This document shows, in pieces, positions 55,926-63,758 of a DNA stretch of 64,000 nt. How positions within the stretch are numbered: the first letter of the stretch is position 1; each line of letters begins with the position of its first letter. Below the pieces are notes generated by a model that was not told the origin of the DNA, did no database searches, and saw nothing but the letters and a program-made list of their open reading frames with translations. Origin of the DNA: Prevotella sp. (GTDB lineage: Bacteria > Bacteroidota > Bacteroidia > Bacteroidales > Bacteroidaceae). The position numbers and the translations under genes are program-made. The DNA lies in contig JAEEQH010000004.1 in assembly GCA_016285245.1 (NCBI GenBank), positions 62,001 to 126,000 of the forward strand. The letters run 5' to 3'.

Positions 55926-57567
55926 TCAGTCCCATTTCCCGAGCTTTCTCCATTAGGAGTTGCATCAGCGGTTCGCGCTCGTTCTCCACTTTATTGTCGA
56001 GGACGGCATCTTTCAGACACTGTTTCAGCGTGCCCACCTCGCGGCTGGGCTTCAAACCAAACATTTCCATGATCTCGTTGCCGTCGATGACAGGCTGCAG
56101 GAGCCGTTTGTAGTCCTTCTCCTTCAGGTCGGCCAGTTTTTCGCGGACCATCCGGAAGTTCTCGAGGAAGATTTTCTTGCGCACCTCGTTCTTCGACGTG
56201 ATATCGGCCTCGCAGAGCGTCATCAGGTCGTCGATGTCATCGCCGGCATCGTTCAGCAGACGGCGCACAGCAGAGTCGGTCACCTCGCTGTCGGCAATCA
56301 CCTGGGGACGCATATGGAGGTCGACGAGTTTCTGGACGTACTTCATCTCGGCACTCATGGGCAGCTTCAGCCGCCGGAAGATGACGGGCACCATCTTCGC
56401 ACCTATATAATTATGGTTGTGGAACGTCCATCCCACGGCAGGGTCCCACCGCTTCGACTTCGTCTTGCCGACATCGTGAAGGAGGGCGGCCCAGCGGAGC
56501 CAGAGGTTTTTACTATTCTCGTTCCTCGTTTCTCGTTCCTCGTTCCTCGAAATGTTTTCAAGCACTTCTAAGGTATGGTAGAAGTTATTCTTATGGGCAC
56601 GACCGTTCTTCGTGTCGACGATATCGAGGGCCGCCAGCTCGGGCAGAATGATGTTCAGCAGACCGCTGCGCTGGAGGTCGACGAAACCCTTACTGGGGTG
56701 CGGCGACATGATGATCTTGTTCAGCTCCACCTCGATGCGCTCGCCACTGACAATCTTGATACGGTCGGCCATCCGTTCCAGACCCTCGAACGTCTCGTCC
56801 TCAATCTGGAAGTTCAGCTGCGAGGCGAAGCGGATGCATCGCATCATGCGCAGCGGGTCGTCGCTGAACGTGATGTCGGGATCGAGCGGTGTGGCGATGA
56901 TACCATCTTCCAGGTCGGCCAGTCCGTTGAAGGGGTCGACAAGCTCACCGAAACGATCCTTGTTCAGACAGATGGCCATCGCATTGATGGTGAAGTCGCG
57001 CCGATTCTGGTCGTCCTCCAGTGTGCCGTCCTCGACAATGGGTTTACGCGAGTCGTGGCTGTAGCTCTCCTTACGGGCGCCGACGAACTCGACCTCCATG
57101 AAATGAGAACTGAGAACTGAGAATTGAGAGGTATGATTAGTTTGGCCATTTTGAGAGCCTTCGGTATTATTCCCAATGAGTTTTTCTTCACCTTGAGGAT
57201 AAAGGTAATCATACCTCTCAGTTCTCAGTTCTCCGTTATCAGTTTTTATCTTAACCTGCGCCGTGCCGAAATTCTTGAACACAGAGAGATGGGCTCTGCG
57301 GCCGAGGGCACGTTTCAGTTCCTTGGCTACACTAATACCCACACTGACAGTGCCTTCCCCCTCGCCCTTTGGAGAGGGGGACTGGGGGTGAGGCTTCCCC
57401 ACGACAACCACGTCAATGTCGTTGCTGGGACGCTCGAGGAAGATGTCGCGCACATAGCCGCCCACGACATAGCACTCCACCCCGAGGCGGTCGGCAGCAT
57501 CACCTATTTGGTGAAAGATTTCCTGGTCGAGGATCTCGGCCAATTCTTCGTCAGAATATAGTTTCAT
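55900..57567 (-). CDS. CCA-adding / poly(A) polymerase-family nucleotidyltransferase with HD domain
   Basis: 555 residues from ATG 57567; an upstream frame to 57723 is excluded by the promoter at 57592-57599. Residues 36-41 (GGYVRD) and 50-52 (DID) are the class II nucleotidyltransferase active site; 'DNRRDFTINAMA'-like motif at 187-198; RNA-binding 'DPLRMMRCIRFASQL' follows; the HD domain shows 'LRWAALLHDVGK'. It adds CCA to tRNA 3' ends or tails RNA. Relatives are about 470-490 residues; the excess comes from two in-frame insertions within the catalytic domain, residues about 59-75 (Pro/Gly/Lys-rich) and about 107-156, plus a short RNEER-type insert near the HD domain, all coded by dispersed repeats. 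The catalytic residues remain, so it is probably functional. Confidence 0.88.
   Translation of the reverse strand: MKLYSDEELAEILDQEIFHQIGDAADRLGVECYVVGGYVRDIFLERPSNDIDVVVVGKPHPQSPSPKGEGEGTVSVGISVAKELKRALGRRAHLSVFKNFGTAQVKIKTDNGELRTERYDYLYPQGEEKLIGNNTEGSQNGQTNHTSQFSVLSSHFMEVEFVGARKESYSHDSRKPIVEDGTLEDDQNRRDFTINAMAICLNKDRFGELVDPFNGLADLEDGIIATPLDPDITFSDDPLRMMRCIRFASQLNFQIEDETFEGLERMADRIKIVSGERIEVELNKIIMSPHPSKGFVDLQRSGLLNIILPELAALDIVDTKNGRAHKNNFYHTLEVLENISRNEERETRNENSKNLWLRWAALLHDVGKTKSKRWDPAVGWTFHNHNYIGAKMVPVIFRRLKLPMSAEMKYVQKLVDLHMRPQVIADSEVTDSAVRRLLNDAGDDIDDLMTLCEADITSKNEVRKKIFLENFRMVREKLADLKEKDYKRLLQPVIDGNEIMEMFGLKPSREVGTLKQCLKDAVLDNKVENEREPLMQLLMEKAREMGLKRIEELKN
56519..56556 (-). repeat. GAACGAGAAACGAG repeat inside CCA gene
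   Basis: On + it reads 'ctcgttcctcgtttctcgttcctcgttcctcg'; it encodes a run of Asn/Glu/Arg (RNEERETRNEN) just before the HD motif, in frame. Confidence 0.6.
57105..57233 (-). repeat. MITE-like element with inverted ends inside CCA gene
   Basis: The left end 57105-57139 and the right end 57206-57233 are inverted copies of each other: GAGAACTGAGAACTGAG plus AGGTATGATTA pairs with TAATCATACC plus TCTCAGTTCTCAGTTCTC; the left copy has an extra 'aattgag'. The interior is 66 nt. The element has no stop in the gene's frame and adds about 45 residues. Confidence 0.65.
57343..57393 (-). repeat. Pro/Gly-rich dispersed repeat inside CCA gene
   Basis: On + it reads 'ccttccccctcgccctttgg' then 'agagggggactgggggtgagg', with internal self-complementarity (CCCCCTC/GAGGGGG). 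It is in frame between active-site Asp52 and the following helix. This type of repeat is common as intergenic sequence in Bacteroidota genomes. Confidence 0.55.
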
Positions 57568-57591
57568 CTCACTTTTTTCGTTTTTCGGCTG

Positions 57592-57599
57592 CAAAATTA
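57592..57599 (-). promoter_or_regulatory. -7 box for the CCA-family gene
   Basis: On the - strand TAATTTTG, matching TAnnTTTG, lies 24 nt before ATG 57567. It is only 13 nt from the oppositely oriented -7 box at 57613-57620, so the two promoters overlap. Confidence 0.55.
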
Positions 57600-57612
57600 C
57601 GAAAAAAAGTTG

Positions 57613-57620
57613 TAACTTTG
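57613..57620 (+). promoter_or_regulatory. -7 box for the small lipoprotein gene
   Basis: TAACTTTG matches TAnnTTTG and ends 8 nt before ATG 57629, predicting a leaderless or near-leaderless mRNA. Confidence 0.6.
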
Positions 57621-57628
57621 CCCCCAGT

Positions 57629-58078
57629 ATGAAACAATTTCTTTGGATAATGCTTGTCACAATGCTATTCGCATGTGGCAGCAACACACAGGACGAGGCC
57701 AACAAACTGCTTGAGCAAGCCAACGAGCAGTTTAAGAGTCATCAGTACGACAAGGCGCTGGCAAGCATCGACTCGCTACGCAGAGTCTATCCCGGTGCCA
57801 TCGACACGCGCAAGAAAGCGCTGGCGCTGCACCAGGCTATCGAACTGAAGCGCACGCAAGAGGAGTTGGCCGTCGTCGACAGTATGCTTCAGGCTGTCAA
57901 CCACGACTATAACTACCAGAAACAGAAGGTGGAGAAGGACAAGGCAGCCCTGCGTGCCACGGCCGACGAGCTCACCATGCTGACACAGACACGCATCCGC
58001 CGTGACTCCCTGCAGACACAGTGGGAGGTGCTGGGAGCGAAGATTAAGTACATCCGCAAGAAGCAGAAAGAGCAGTAA
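57629..58078 (+). CDS. Small lipoprotein with TPR-like start and coiled coil
   Basis: 149 residues. Signal MKQFLWIMLVTMLFAC with lipobox Cys16. Residues about 22-55 ('ANKLLEQANEQFKSHQYDKA', then ALASIDSLRRVYPGA) look like one tetratricopeptide-like helical pair; residues about 65-149 are charged and heptad-like, ending Lys/Gln-rich, in keeping with a coiled coil. Probably anchored in the outer or inner membrane facing the periplasm. I do not recognise a named family with certainty; similar small lipoproteins occur in Bacteroidales near this cluster. It is transcribed from its own promoter, divergently from the CCA gene. Confidence 0.75.
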   Translation: MKQFLWIMLVTMLFACGSNTQDEANKLLEQANEQFKSHQYDKALASIDSLRRVYPGAIDTRKKALALHQAIELKRTQEELAVVDSMLQAVNHDYNYQKQKVEKDKAALRATADELTMLTQTRIRRDSLQTQWEVLGAKIKYIRKKQKEQ

Positions 58079-58124
58079 TCTTTTGGTTAATTCAAGAGAA
58101 TTTTCGTCGCTCGACGCTGCGTCG

Positions 58125-58161
58125 CTTGCTTTTTTGCAAGAACTTTGGCTCCGCCGAAGTT
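58125..58161 (+). repeat. Double hairpin CTTGC/GCAAG and AACTTTGGC/GCCGAAGTT
   Basis: CTTGC-TTTTTT-GCAAG (58125-58140) is followed directly by a 9-bp stem with one T-G pair around TCC (58141-58161). It lies 45 nt after the lipoprotein stop. It may end that transcript, but the sequence has the look of a dispersed palindromic repeat. Confidence 0.5.
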
Positions 58162-58199
58162 AGTTGGCACTCGGAAATGAAAAGAAAATTGATTTTTCT

Positions 58200-58230
58200 T
58201 TTGCATTTCTCTCATTTTTTCGTAACTTTG
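58200..58230 (+). promoter_or_regulatory. Promoter of the DUF1599-tpiA-folE cluster
   Basis: TTTG at 58200-58203 and TAACTTTG at 58223-58230 with a 19-nt spacer fit the Bacteroidales -33/-7 consensus exactly. ATG 58240 is only 9 nt after the -7 box, so the transcript is probably almost leaderless. Confidence 0.75.
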
Positions 58231-58239
58231 CACCCTGAA

Positions 58240-58785
58240 ATGGACAAGTTCGAACAGACCAATCAGCAGTTTGAACAGGCTATAGCCGAGTGCCGTACGC
58301 TGTTCAACAATAAACTGCACGACTACCGTGCCTCGTGGCGCATCCTGCGTCCGTCGGCACTCACTGACCAGCTCTTCATCAAAGCCAAGCGCATCCGCTC
58401 GCTCGAGATCAAGAAAGAATCGCTCGTCGGCGAGGGCATCCGTCCGGAGTTCATCGCACTGATCAACTACGGCATCGTTGGCATTATCCAGGTCAACAAG
58501 GGCTTTGCCGACACCGTGGATATGTCGAACGATGAGGCCATGGCGCTCTACGACCACTATGCCCATGAGGCGCTGGAGCTGATGAAACGTAAGAACCACG
58601 ACTACGATGAAGCATGGCGCGGCATGAGGGTGAGCTCGTATACCGACCTTATCCTGACAAAGATTGAGCGCATCAAGGAGATAGAGAACCTCGGCGGCGA
58701 GACACTGGTGTCGGAAGGCGTCGAGAGCAACTATATGGACATCGTGAACTATGCGGTGTTCGGACTGATAAAACTGACGGAGTGA
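58240..58785 (+). CDS. DUF1599 domain protein
   Basis: 181 residues. It is an internal duplication: residues about 25-80 ('NKLHDYRASWRILRPSALTD', then 'GIRPEFIALINYGIVGIIQ') and about 112-178 ('KRKNHDYDEAWRGMRVSSYT', then 'GVESNYMDIVNYAVFGLIKL') repeat one another, each with the HDY..[SA]WR and [IF]..[IL][IV]NY pattern of DUF1599. The family has been proposed to be linked to nucleotide modification; no reaction is established. It is cytoplasmic by lack of signals. The start is fixed by the -7 box at 58223-58230; the frame is open upstream to 58126 but that part would precede the transcript. The stop overlaps the GTG start of the next gene (GTGA). Confidence 0.85.
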   Translation: MDKFEQTNQQFEQAIAECRTLFNNKLHDYRASWRILRPSALTDQLFIKAKRIRSLEIKKESLVGEGIRPEFIALINYGIVGIIQVNKGFADTVDMSNDEAMALYDHYAHEALELMKRKNHDYDEAWRGMRVSSYTDLILTKIERIKEIENLGGETLVSEGVESNYMDIVNYAVFGLIKLTE

Positions 58786-59984
58786 AAAAGAGCCTCGTCA
58801 ACATCTGCAGGATCGTCCTGGCCGTCGTATTCATCCTGTCGGGCTTCGTCAAAGCCGTTGACCCGTTGGGAACACAATACAAGATTCAGGACTACCTGGA
58901 GGCCATAAACATGGGCGGTATGGTGCCCGACATCCTCACGCTGACAGCCTCCGTGGCACAGTCGGCGTTGGAGTTCTGCCTGGGAATCTTCCTGCTCTTC
59001 GCGATTCAGCGGCGGCTGACCTCGCGACTCATACTGATCATTATGCTGGTGATGACACCGCTGACACTGTGGCTGGCGCTGGCCAACCCCATCAGCGACT
59101 GCGGATGCTTCGGCGACGCACTGGTGCTCACCAACTGGCAGACATTCTGGAAAAACGTCGTCCTGCTGGTCTGCGCCCTCGTCGTGGTGCGGTGGCCGCG
59201 GCAGATGTTCCGCTTCGTGAGCGAGTCGAACCAGTGGATAGTCATCAACTACTCCATCCTGTTCATCCTCGCCATATCGACATGGAGCCTCTACGACCTG
59301 CCGCAGTTTGACTTCCGCCCCTACCACATCGGCACGAACCTGCGGGAGAACTGGGAGAAGACGATGGACGGTGAAGACCTGCCTTACGCCGACTTCTTCA
59401 TCGAGCTGGCCGACGGTGGCGATGACATCACCGAGGAGGTGCTGCAGGACACGGGCTACGTCTTCCTGCTGGTGTCGCCTTACCTGGAACAGGCTGACGA
59501 CTCCCGGCTGGACCTCATCAACGAGCTCTACGAATACAGTCAGGAGCACAGCTACCCGTTCTACTGTCTGACGTCGAGCACGGAGAAGGCGATGGCTCAG
59601 TGGCGCGACAGGACCGGTGCCGAGTACCCGTACTGCCTCACCGACGGCACGACGCTGAAGACCATCATCCGCAGTAACCCCGGACTGCTGCTTCTCAAGG
59701 ACGGCCTCGTCATCCGCAAGTGGAGTCACAACAACCTGCCACAGATAGAGGAGTCGCTGACGGCACTCCCCCTGGAGCAGCTCCCTGTAGGACAGATGGC
59801 CGCCAACAGCATCCCGGGACGCATCGCCAAGCTGCTGCTATGGTTTGTGTTGCCGCTGGCACTGCTCACCATTGCCGACCGCACGTGGAGGTGGACACGC
59901 CTGCTGCGCCGAAAGTCCAGAAGAGACAAAAAGTCCCATGAGACCAATGGGTCCAATGAGACCCATGAACCTCAAGAGAATTAA
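58782..59984 (+). CDS. BT_3928-like MauE/DoxX-type membrane protein
   Basis: 400 residues starting at GTG 58782, overlapping the previous stop by 4 nt. The N-terminal third has about four membrane helices beginning 'ICRIVLAVVFILSGFVKAVD', a DoxX/MauE-type start, and carries 'SDCGCFGDAL' near residues 105-114, the Cys pair typical of MauE-like proteins. The C-terminal part (about 190-340) resembles a thioredoxin-like fold without CxxC, and a last membrane helix follows ('LLLWFVLPLALLTIADR'). Family named after B. thetaiotaomicron BT_3928, which sits in the same gene order before tpiA. Role probably in periplasmic thiol redox, unproven. The last 16 residues (HETNGSNETHEPQ) are coded by the 9-nt repeat family. 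Confidence 0.82.
   Translation: MKKSLVNICRIVLAVVFILSGFVKAVDPLGTQYKIQDYLEAINMGGMVPDILTLTASVAQSALEFCLGIFLLFAIQRRLTSRLILIIMLVMTPLTLWLALANPISDCGCFGDALVLTNWQTFWKNVVLLVCALVVVRWPRQMFRFVSESNQWIVINYSILFILAISTWSLYDLPQFDFRPYHIGTNLRENWEKTMDGEDLPYADFFIELADGGDDITEEVLQDTGYVFLLVSPYLEQADDSRLDLINELYEYSQEHSYPFYCLTSSTEKAMAQWRDRTGAEYPYCLTDGTTLKTIIRSNPGLLLLKDGLVIRKWSHNNLPQIEESLTALPLEQLPVGQMAANSIPGRIAKLLLWFVLPLALLTIADRTWRWTRLLRRKSRRDKKSHETNGSNETHEPQEN
59938..59973 (+). repeat. Four 9-nt units of the ATGGGACTT family at a gene end
   Basis: atgagacca, atgggtcca, atgagaccc, atgaacctc: the same unit type as at 6991, 8433 and 9744, but read in another frame as the hydrophilic C-terminus of the BT_3928-like protein. Confidence 0.65.
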
Positions 59985-60014
59985 CTCAAACCCAATTAAT
60001 AATAACACAAAAAA

Positions 60015-60773
60015 ATGAGAAAGAAAATTGTTGCAGGAAACTGGAAGATGAACATGAATCTCCAGGATGGTATCGCTCTGGCAAAGGAGCTGAATGAGAC
60101 TTTGAAGGCTGAGAAGCCCAACTGCGGTGTGGTCATCTGCACACCGTTCATCCACCTCGCTTCTATCGCACAGTTCCTCGACCAGAACATCATCGGTCTG
60201 GGTGCTGAGAACTGCGCTGACAAGGAGAAGGGTGCTTTCACCGGTGAGGTCTCTGCCGAGATGGTCAAGAGCACTGGTGCTCAGTATGTCATCCTGGGTC
60301 ACTCCGAGCGTCGTGAGTACTACAAGGAGACGCCCGAGATTCTGAAGGAGAAGGTGCTGCTGGCACAGAAGAACGACCTGAAGGTGATCTTCTGCATCGG
60401 CGAGAGCCTGGAGGAGCGCGAGGCCGGCAAGCAGAACGAGGTTGTGAAGGCCGAGCTCGAGGGCAGCGTGTTCAACCTCTCTGAGGAGGACTTCCGCAAG
60501 ATCGTCATTGCCTACGAGCCCATTTGGGCCATCGGTACTGGTAAGACCGCTACCGCTGAGCAGGCTGAGGAGATTCACGCTTACATCCGTTCAATCATCG
60601 CCGAGAAGTACGGCCAGGCTGTTGCCGACGACACCACGATCCTCTATGGTGGTTCGTGCAAGGCTTCGAACGCTCCCGAGCTGTTCGCCAAGCCCGACAT
60701 CGACGGTGGTCTGATTGGTGGCGCCTCGCTGAAGGCTGCCGACTTCAAGGGCATCATCGACGCCTTTAAGTAA
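60015..60773 (+). CDS. tpiA: Triosephosphate isomerase
   Basis: 252 residues, normal length. It interconverts dihydroxyacetone phosphate and glyceraldehyde 3-phosphate in glycolysis, in the cytoplasm. Catalytic residues are visible: Lys11 in 'AGNWKMN', His96 in 'ILGHSERRE', Glu168 in '[14 protein letters not shown]'; phosphate-binding loops 'YGGSCKASN' and 'GLIGGASL' are near the C-terminus. The codon choice is strongly biased (aag, gag, ctg), as for a highly expressed gene. It lies 30 bp after the BT_3928-like gene in the same operon. Confidence 0.98.
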   Translation: MRKKIVAGNWKMNMNLQDGIALAKELNETLKAEKPNCGVVICTPFIHLASIAQFLDQNIIGLGAENCADKEKGAFTGEVSAEMVKSTGAQYVILGHSERREYYKETPEILKEKVLLAQKNDLKVIFCIGESLEEREAGKQNEVVKAELEGSVFNLSEEDFRKIVIAYEPIWAIGTGKTATAEQAEEIHAYIRSIIAEKYGQAVADDTTILYGGSCKASNAPELFAKPDIDGGLIGGASLKAADFKGIIDAFK

Positions 60774-60822
60774 AAAGGTTAGATTGTAAATGGTAAGAGA
60801 GTAAAGAGCGTAAAAAGAGGAA

Positions 60823-61440
60823 ATGACTATGCGTATGACCATCAAACATCTTACAATGGCAAAAAGGGTTTGCATCGTTTTACCTTTTTACCTTTTTACC
60901 CTTTTACCTTTATCTGCTCAAACGTTCACCCAGCGTCTGCAGAAGAGTACGGCGGGTGAAGGTACCGTCACCGTGACGCACAGTCTGGAGATTGACCAGT
61001 TAGTCAACGGCACGAAGGACAACAACTCGGCAACGGCCACGGCCCCCGCTACGGCAGCGGCGGCCAAGACGACCAAGCCAGGCGCAGGACGCGACACGGT
61101 GTCTCATGTGACCTATCCCCGCGACACTGCGGAACCCGTCGACACCGCCGCCCACAAGAAGGTGATGCGTGGCGGTTACAAGGTGAGCGGCTACCGTGTA
61201 CAGGTCTATGCCGGCGGCAACCAGCGCAAGGACCGTCAACAGGCCACCCGCGTCGGCAACGAGATCAAGTCGCTCTTCCCCTCCCAACCCGTGTATGTCC
61301 ATTTCTACTCTCCGCGGTGGATCTGTCGCATGGGTAACTTCCGTACCTATGAGGAGGCCCACCAGGTACTGACCAGCGTCAGGAAGATGGGCTACAACGC
61401 CGCCACCATCATCAAGGACAAAATTACTGTATATCATTAA
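60823..61440 (+). CDS. SPOR domain exported protein
   Basis: 205 residues from ATG 60823; 'agagga' just upstream would serve ATG 60829 best, and ATG 60856 gives the cleanest signal ([20 protein letters not shown], cleaved after AQ). The mature N-terminal part (about 45-110) is low-complexity Ala/Thr-rich. Residues about 122-203 form a SPOR domain ('[20 protein letters not shown]', '[20 protein letters not shown]'), which binds denuded peptidoglycan glycan strands at division sites. It is probably periplasmic. Its stop overlaps the folE start (TAATG). The signal core is partly coded by a 'tttaccttttt' repeat. Confidence 0.88.
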   Translation: MTMRMTIKHLTMAKRVCIVLPFYLFTLLPLSAQTFTQRLQKSTAGEGTVTVTHSLEIDQLVNGTKDNNSATATAPATAAAAKTTKPGAGRDTVSHVTYPRDTAEPVDTAAHKKVMRGGYKVSGYRVQVYAGGNQRKDRQQATRVGNEIKSLFPSQPVYVHFYSPRWICRMGNFRTYEEAHQVLTSVRKMGYNAATIIKDKITVYH

Positions 61441-62021
61441 TGTATCCAGAGAACGAAATATTCCGTGAAGGTCTCGACCAGTTGGCCGACCACTACAAAG
61501 AAATCCTGACGCTGCTGGGTGAGGACACCGAGCGCGAAGGACTGCTGAAGACACCCATGCGCGTGGCGAAAGCCATGCAGGTGCTGACGCGCGGCTACCA
61601 GATGGACGCCCACAAGGTGCTCACTGACGCCCTCTTCAAGGAAGACTACTCGCAGATGGTCATCGTGAAGGACATCGACTTCTTCTCGCTCTGCGAACAC
61701 CATATGCTGCCCATGTACGGCAAGGTACACGTGGCCTACATCCCCAACGGCTATATTACCGGACTGTCAAAGATAGCCCGTGTTGTCGATATCTACAGCC
61801 ACCGCCTGCAGGTGCAGGAGCGTCTCACCCTGCAGATCAAGGAGTGCATCGAACAGACGCTTCACCCCCTGGGCGTGATGGTCGTCGTCGAAGCCAAGCA
61901 TATGTGTATGCAGATGCGCGGCGTAGAGAAGCAGAACTCCATCACGACGACGAGCGACTTCAGCGGTGCCTTCAACCAGGCAAAGACGCGCCAGGAGTTC
62001 ATGAACCTTATTTCTCACTAA
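61440..62021 (+). CDS. folE: GTP cyclohydrolase I
   Basis: 193 residues. It converts GTP to 7,8-dihydroneopterin triphosphate, the first step of folate synthesis. Zinc ligands Cys85 and His88 are visible in '[20 protein letters not shown]' and Cys156 in '[12 protein letters not shown]'; '[20 protein letters not shown]' is the conserved central motif, and '[11 protein letters not shown]' follows. Length and motifs fit the homodecameric type IA enzyme. It overlaps the preceding SPOR gene by one base, suggesting translational coupling, and is followed after 12 bp by a membrane protein gene. Confidence 0.97.
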   Translation: MYPENEIFREGLDQLADHYKEILTLLGEDTEREGLLKTPMRVAKAMQVLTRGYQMDAHKVLTDALFKEDYSQMVIVKDIDFFSLCEHHMLPMYGKVHVAYIPNGYITGLSKIARVVDIYSHRLQVQERLTLQIKECIEQTLHPLGVMVVVEAKHMCMQMRGVEKQNSITTTSDFSGAFNQAKTRQEFMNLISH

Positions 62022-62033
62022 ATTATACAGACT

Positions 62034-62603
62034 ATGGACCAGAACAAAAAATCTTTCCGCACTAACGAGTCCCTATTCCACTCGTTCCTACACTCATGCC
62101 TTGGCAAGATTGTCATCCTGGCCGGCATCGGTGCTATCCTGCTCTTCATTGCCCATATCACGGTTCCCGGCCGTGAGAAGATGACCGAAGAGACCGAGGA
62201 CAACATCCGCCAGTGTATCATGGCCAACGACAGTCTCCCCACTGACAAGATCGACGATTTCATCAACAACATCGGCTACACGTTCACGCACGCCGACTCC
62301 ACCTTCGACGCTGAGATCTGGGAGGCCTTCAACAACTACAACCGTCTGGAGTACCACGAGCATTCGTTCTACTCCACGATGCGCCTCCACAACAATTTCC
62401 GTCCCGAGGGCACACGCGTGGGTATCGGCATCTTCGGTTTGGTCATCCCGACCGTCAACTTCAACGACTTCCTGCTCCGTGTTGGTCCTATCCATAAGGG
62501 TTACGACAGGGGACTCATCCAGAATATCTATGTCGAGGAAGAGTACTTCGGTGAGAACCCGGGCATCAAGGAGTATCACTATCACGGTGAAGAGGCTGAT
62601 TAA
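62034..62603 (+). CDS. Conserved single-TM protein, unknown function
   Basis: 189 residues. One membrane helix at about 24-45 ('[19 protein letters not shown]') with a basic/Ser-rich short cytoplasmic start and a longer outside part. The mature part is rich in Asp, Asn and Tyr, with no metal or catalytic motif that I recognise; it ends '[10 protein letters not shown]'. It is placed between folE and pyrH with 12- and 16-bp gaps, so is co-transcribed. It looks like a Prevotellaceae-type conserved hypothetical protein. No function is proposed. Confidence 0.75.
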   Translation: MDQNKKSFRTNESLFHSFLHSCLGKIVILAGIGAILLFIAHITVPGREKMTEETEDNIRQCIMANDSLPTDKIDDFINNIGYTFTHADSTFDAEIWEAFNNYNRLEYHEHSFYSTMRLHNNFRPEGTRVGIGIFGLVIPTVNFNDFLLRVGPIHKGYDRGLIQNIYVEEEYFGENPGIKEYHYHGEEAD

Positions 62604-62619
62604 TCATTCAACAAGCAAT

Positions 62620-63330
62620 ATGGCAAGATTCAAGAGAATACTACTGAAGCTGTCGGGCGAGAGCCTGATGGGCAGTCAGGGCTACGGCATCGACCCCGAG
62701 CGTCTGGGCGACTATGCCCGTCAGATTAAGGAGGTGGCCGAGATGGGCGTACAGATTGGTATCGTCATCGGCGGCGGCAACATCTTCCGCGGACTGAGTG
62801 GAAGCCAGAAAGGTTTCGACCGCGTAAAAGGCGACCAGATGGGTATGTGTGCCACCGTCATCAACTCTCTGGCCCTCTCGTCAGCCCTCGGTGCCATCGG
62901 CGTGAAGAACCGTGTGCTGACGGCCATCCGCATGGAGCCCATCGGCGAGTTCTACACGAAGTGGAAGGCCATCGAGGCCATGGAGCGCGGTGAGGTGTGC
63001 ATCTTCTCTGCCGGCACGGGATCCCCCTACTTCACCACCGATACCGGTTCCTCACTTCGCGGCATCGAGATTGAGGCCGACGTTATGTTAAAAGGTACGC
63101 GCGTGGACGGTGTCTACACCGCCGACCCCGAGAAGGACCCGACGGCCACGAAGTTCAATGAGATTACCTATAAGGAGGTGCTGGCACGCGGCCTGAAGGT
63201 CATGGACCTGACGGCCATCTGTATGTGTCAGGACAACAATCTGCCCATCTATGTGTTCAACATGGATGTGGTGGGAAACCTCAAGAAAGTCATGGACGGC
63301 GAAGAGATTGGCACCCTGGTGCACAACTAA
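62620..63330 (+). CDS. pyrH: UMP kinase
   Basis: 236 residues, normal for bacterial UMP kinase of the amino acid kinase fold: UMP + ATP gives UDP + ADP in pyrimidine nucleotide synthesis, cytoplasmic hexamer. Motifs: '[13 protein letters not shown]' at 6-18, '[12 protein letters not shown]' near 48-59, '[15 protein letters not shown]' near 73-87, '[11 protein letters not shown]' near 134-144 and '[18 protein letters not shown]' near 159-176. ATG 62620 follows 16 bp after the previous stop; the frame is open further upstream to 62479 but that overlaps the preceding gene. The 3' end overlaps the convergent gene by 4 nt. Confidence 0.97.
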   Translation: MARFKRILLKLSGESLMGSQGYGIDPERLGDYARQIKEVAEMGVQIGIVIGGGNIFRGLSGSQKGFDRVKGDQMGMCATVINSLALSSALGAIGVKNRVLTAIRMEPIGEFYTKWKAIEAMERGEVCIFSAGTGSPYFTTDTGSSLRGIEIEADVMLKGTRVDGVYTADPEKDPTATKFNEITYKEVLARGLKVMDLTAICMCQDNNLPIYVFNMDVVGNLKKVMDGEEIGTLVHN

Positions 63331-63740
63331 ACCTCTTCAAACTCTACGTATTCGCCTTCGCTGTCGTCGAAGATCTTCTTCTCCTTGGTAGCGGTCTTCT
63401 CCGCCGGCTGGCGTTCGTCGATAATCGTCACACCATCGCTGCTCGTCGTTGTACGACGGGCAGTTTCTTTTTGCTGCTCCGTCTTCTCCTCCTGAGTGTC
63501 TTCCTTCCCCTTGAAGTAGTCCTTATCAAACTCGGGCTTCTTCTCCTCCTCACGGTAGTGACGCGTCGACACACGCCGGAAGTACTCCTCTTCCTTCGCG
63601 GCCTTGCGGGCAGCACGTTCGGCAGCCTTGTACTCGTTCTTCCTGAAGAGTTTCGACTTTCTGATGCGGTCGTAGAACAGGATGAACAAGACAATGGCAA
63701 TGAATAGCGTAGCGAATATCAGGACTTGGATAGTTGACAT
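63327..63740 (-). CDS. DUF4834-like small membrane protein
   Basis: 137 residues. One N-terminal membrane helix (about 4-23, '[20 protein letters not shown]') then a highly charged Arg/Lys/Glu-rich cytoplasmic tail with '[17 protein letters not shown]' and a Glu-rich end. Low complexity after residue 60. Position next to a phosphatidylserine synthase gene matches where DUF4834 proteins often occur in Bacteroidales, which is the main reason for the name; the function is unknown. Its stop codon overlaps that of pyrH on the opposite strand. Confidence 0.6.
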   Translation of the reverse strand: MSTIQVLIFATLFIAIVLFILFYDRIRKSKLFRKNEYKAAERAARKAAKEEEYFRRVSTRHYREEEKKPEFDKDYFKGKEDTQEEKTEQQKETARRTTTSSDGVTIIDERQPAEKTATKEKKIFDDSEGEYVEFEEV

Positions 63741-63758
63741 AGGTATTGTGTTTTAGGG

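Noticed and set aside
57568..57723. Extension of the CCA-family protein to 607 residues
   Set aside because: These codons overlap both promoters and the start of the divergent lipoprotein gene; MKLYSDEELA at 57567 is the natural start.
58087..58599. 170-codon - strand frame antisense to the DUF1599 gene
   Set aside because: It overlaps a well-supported gene and a palindromic repeat and has no family resemblance.
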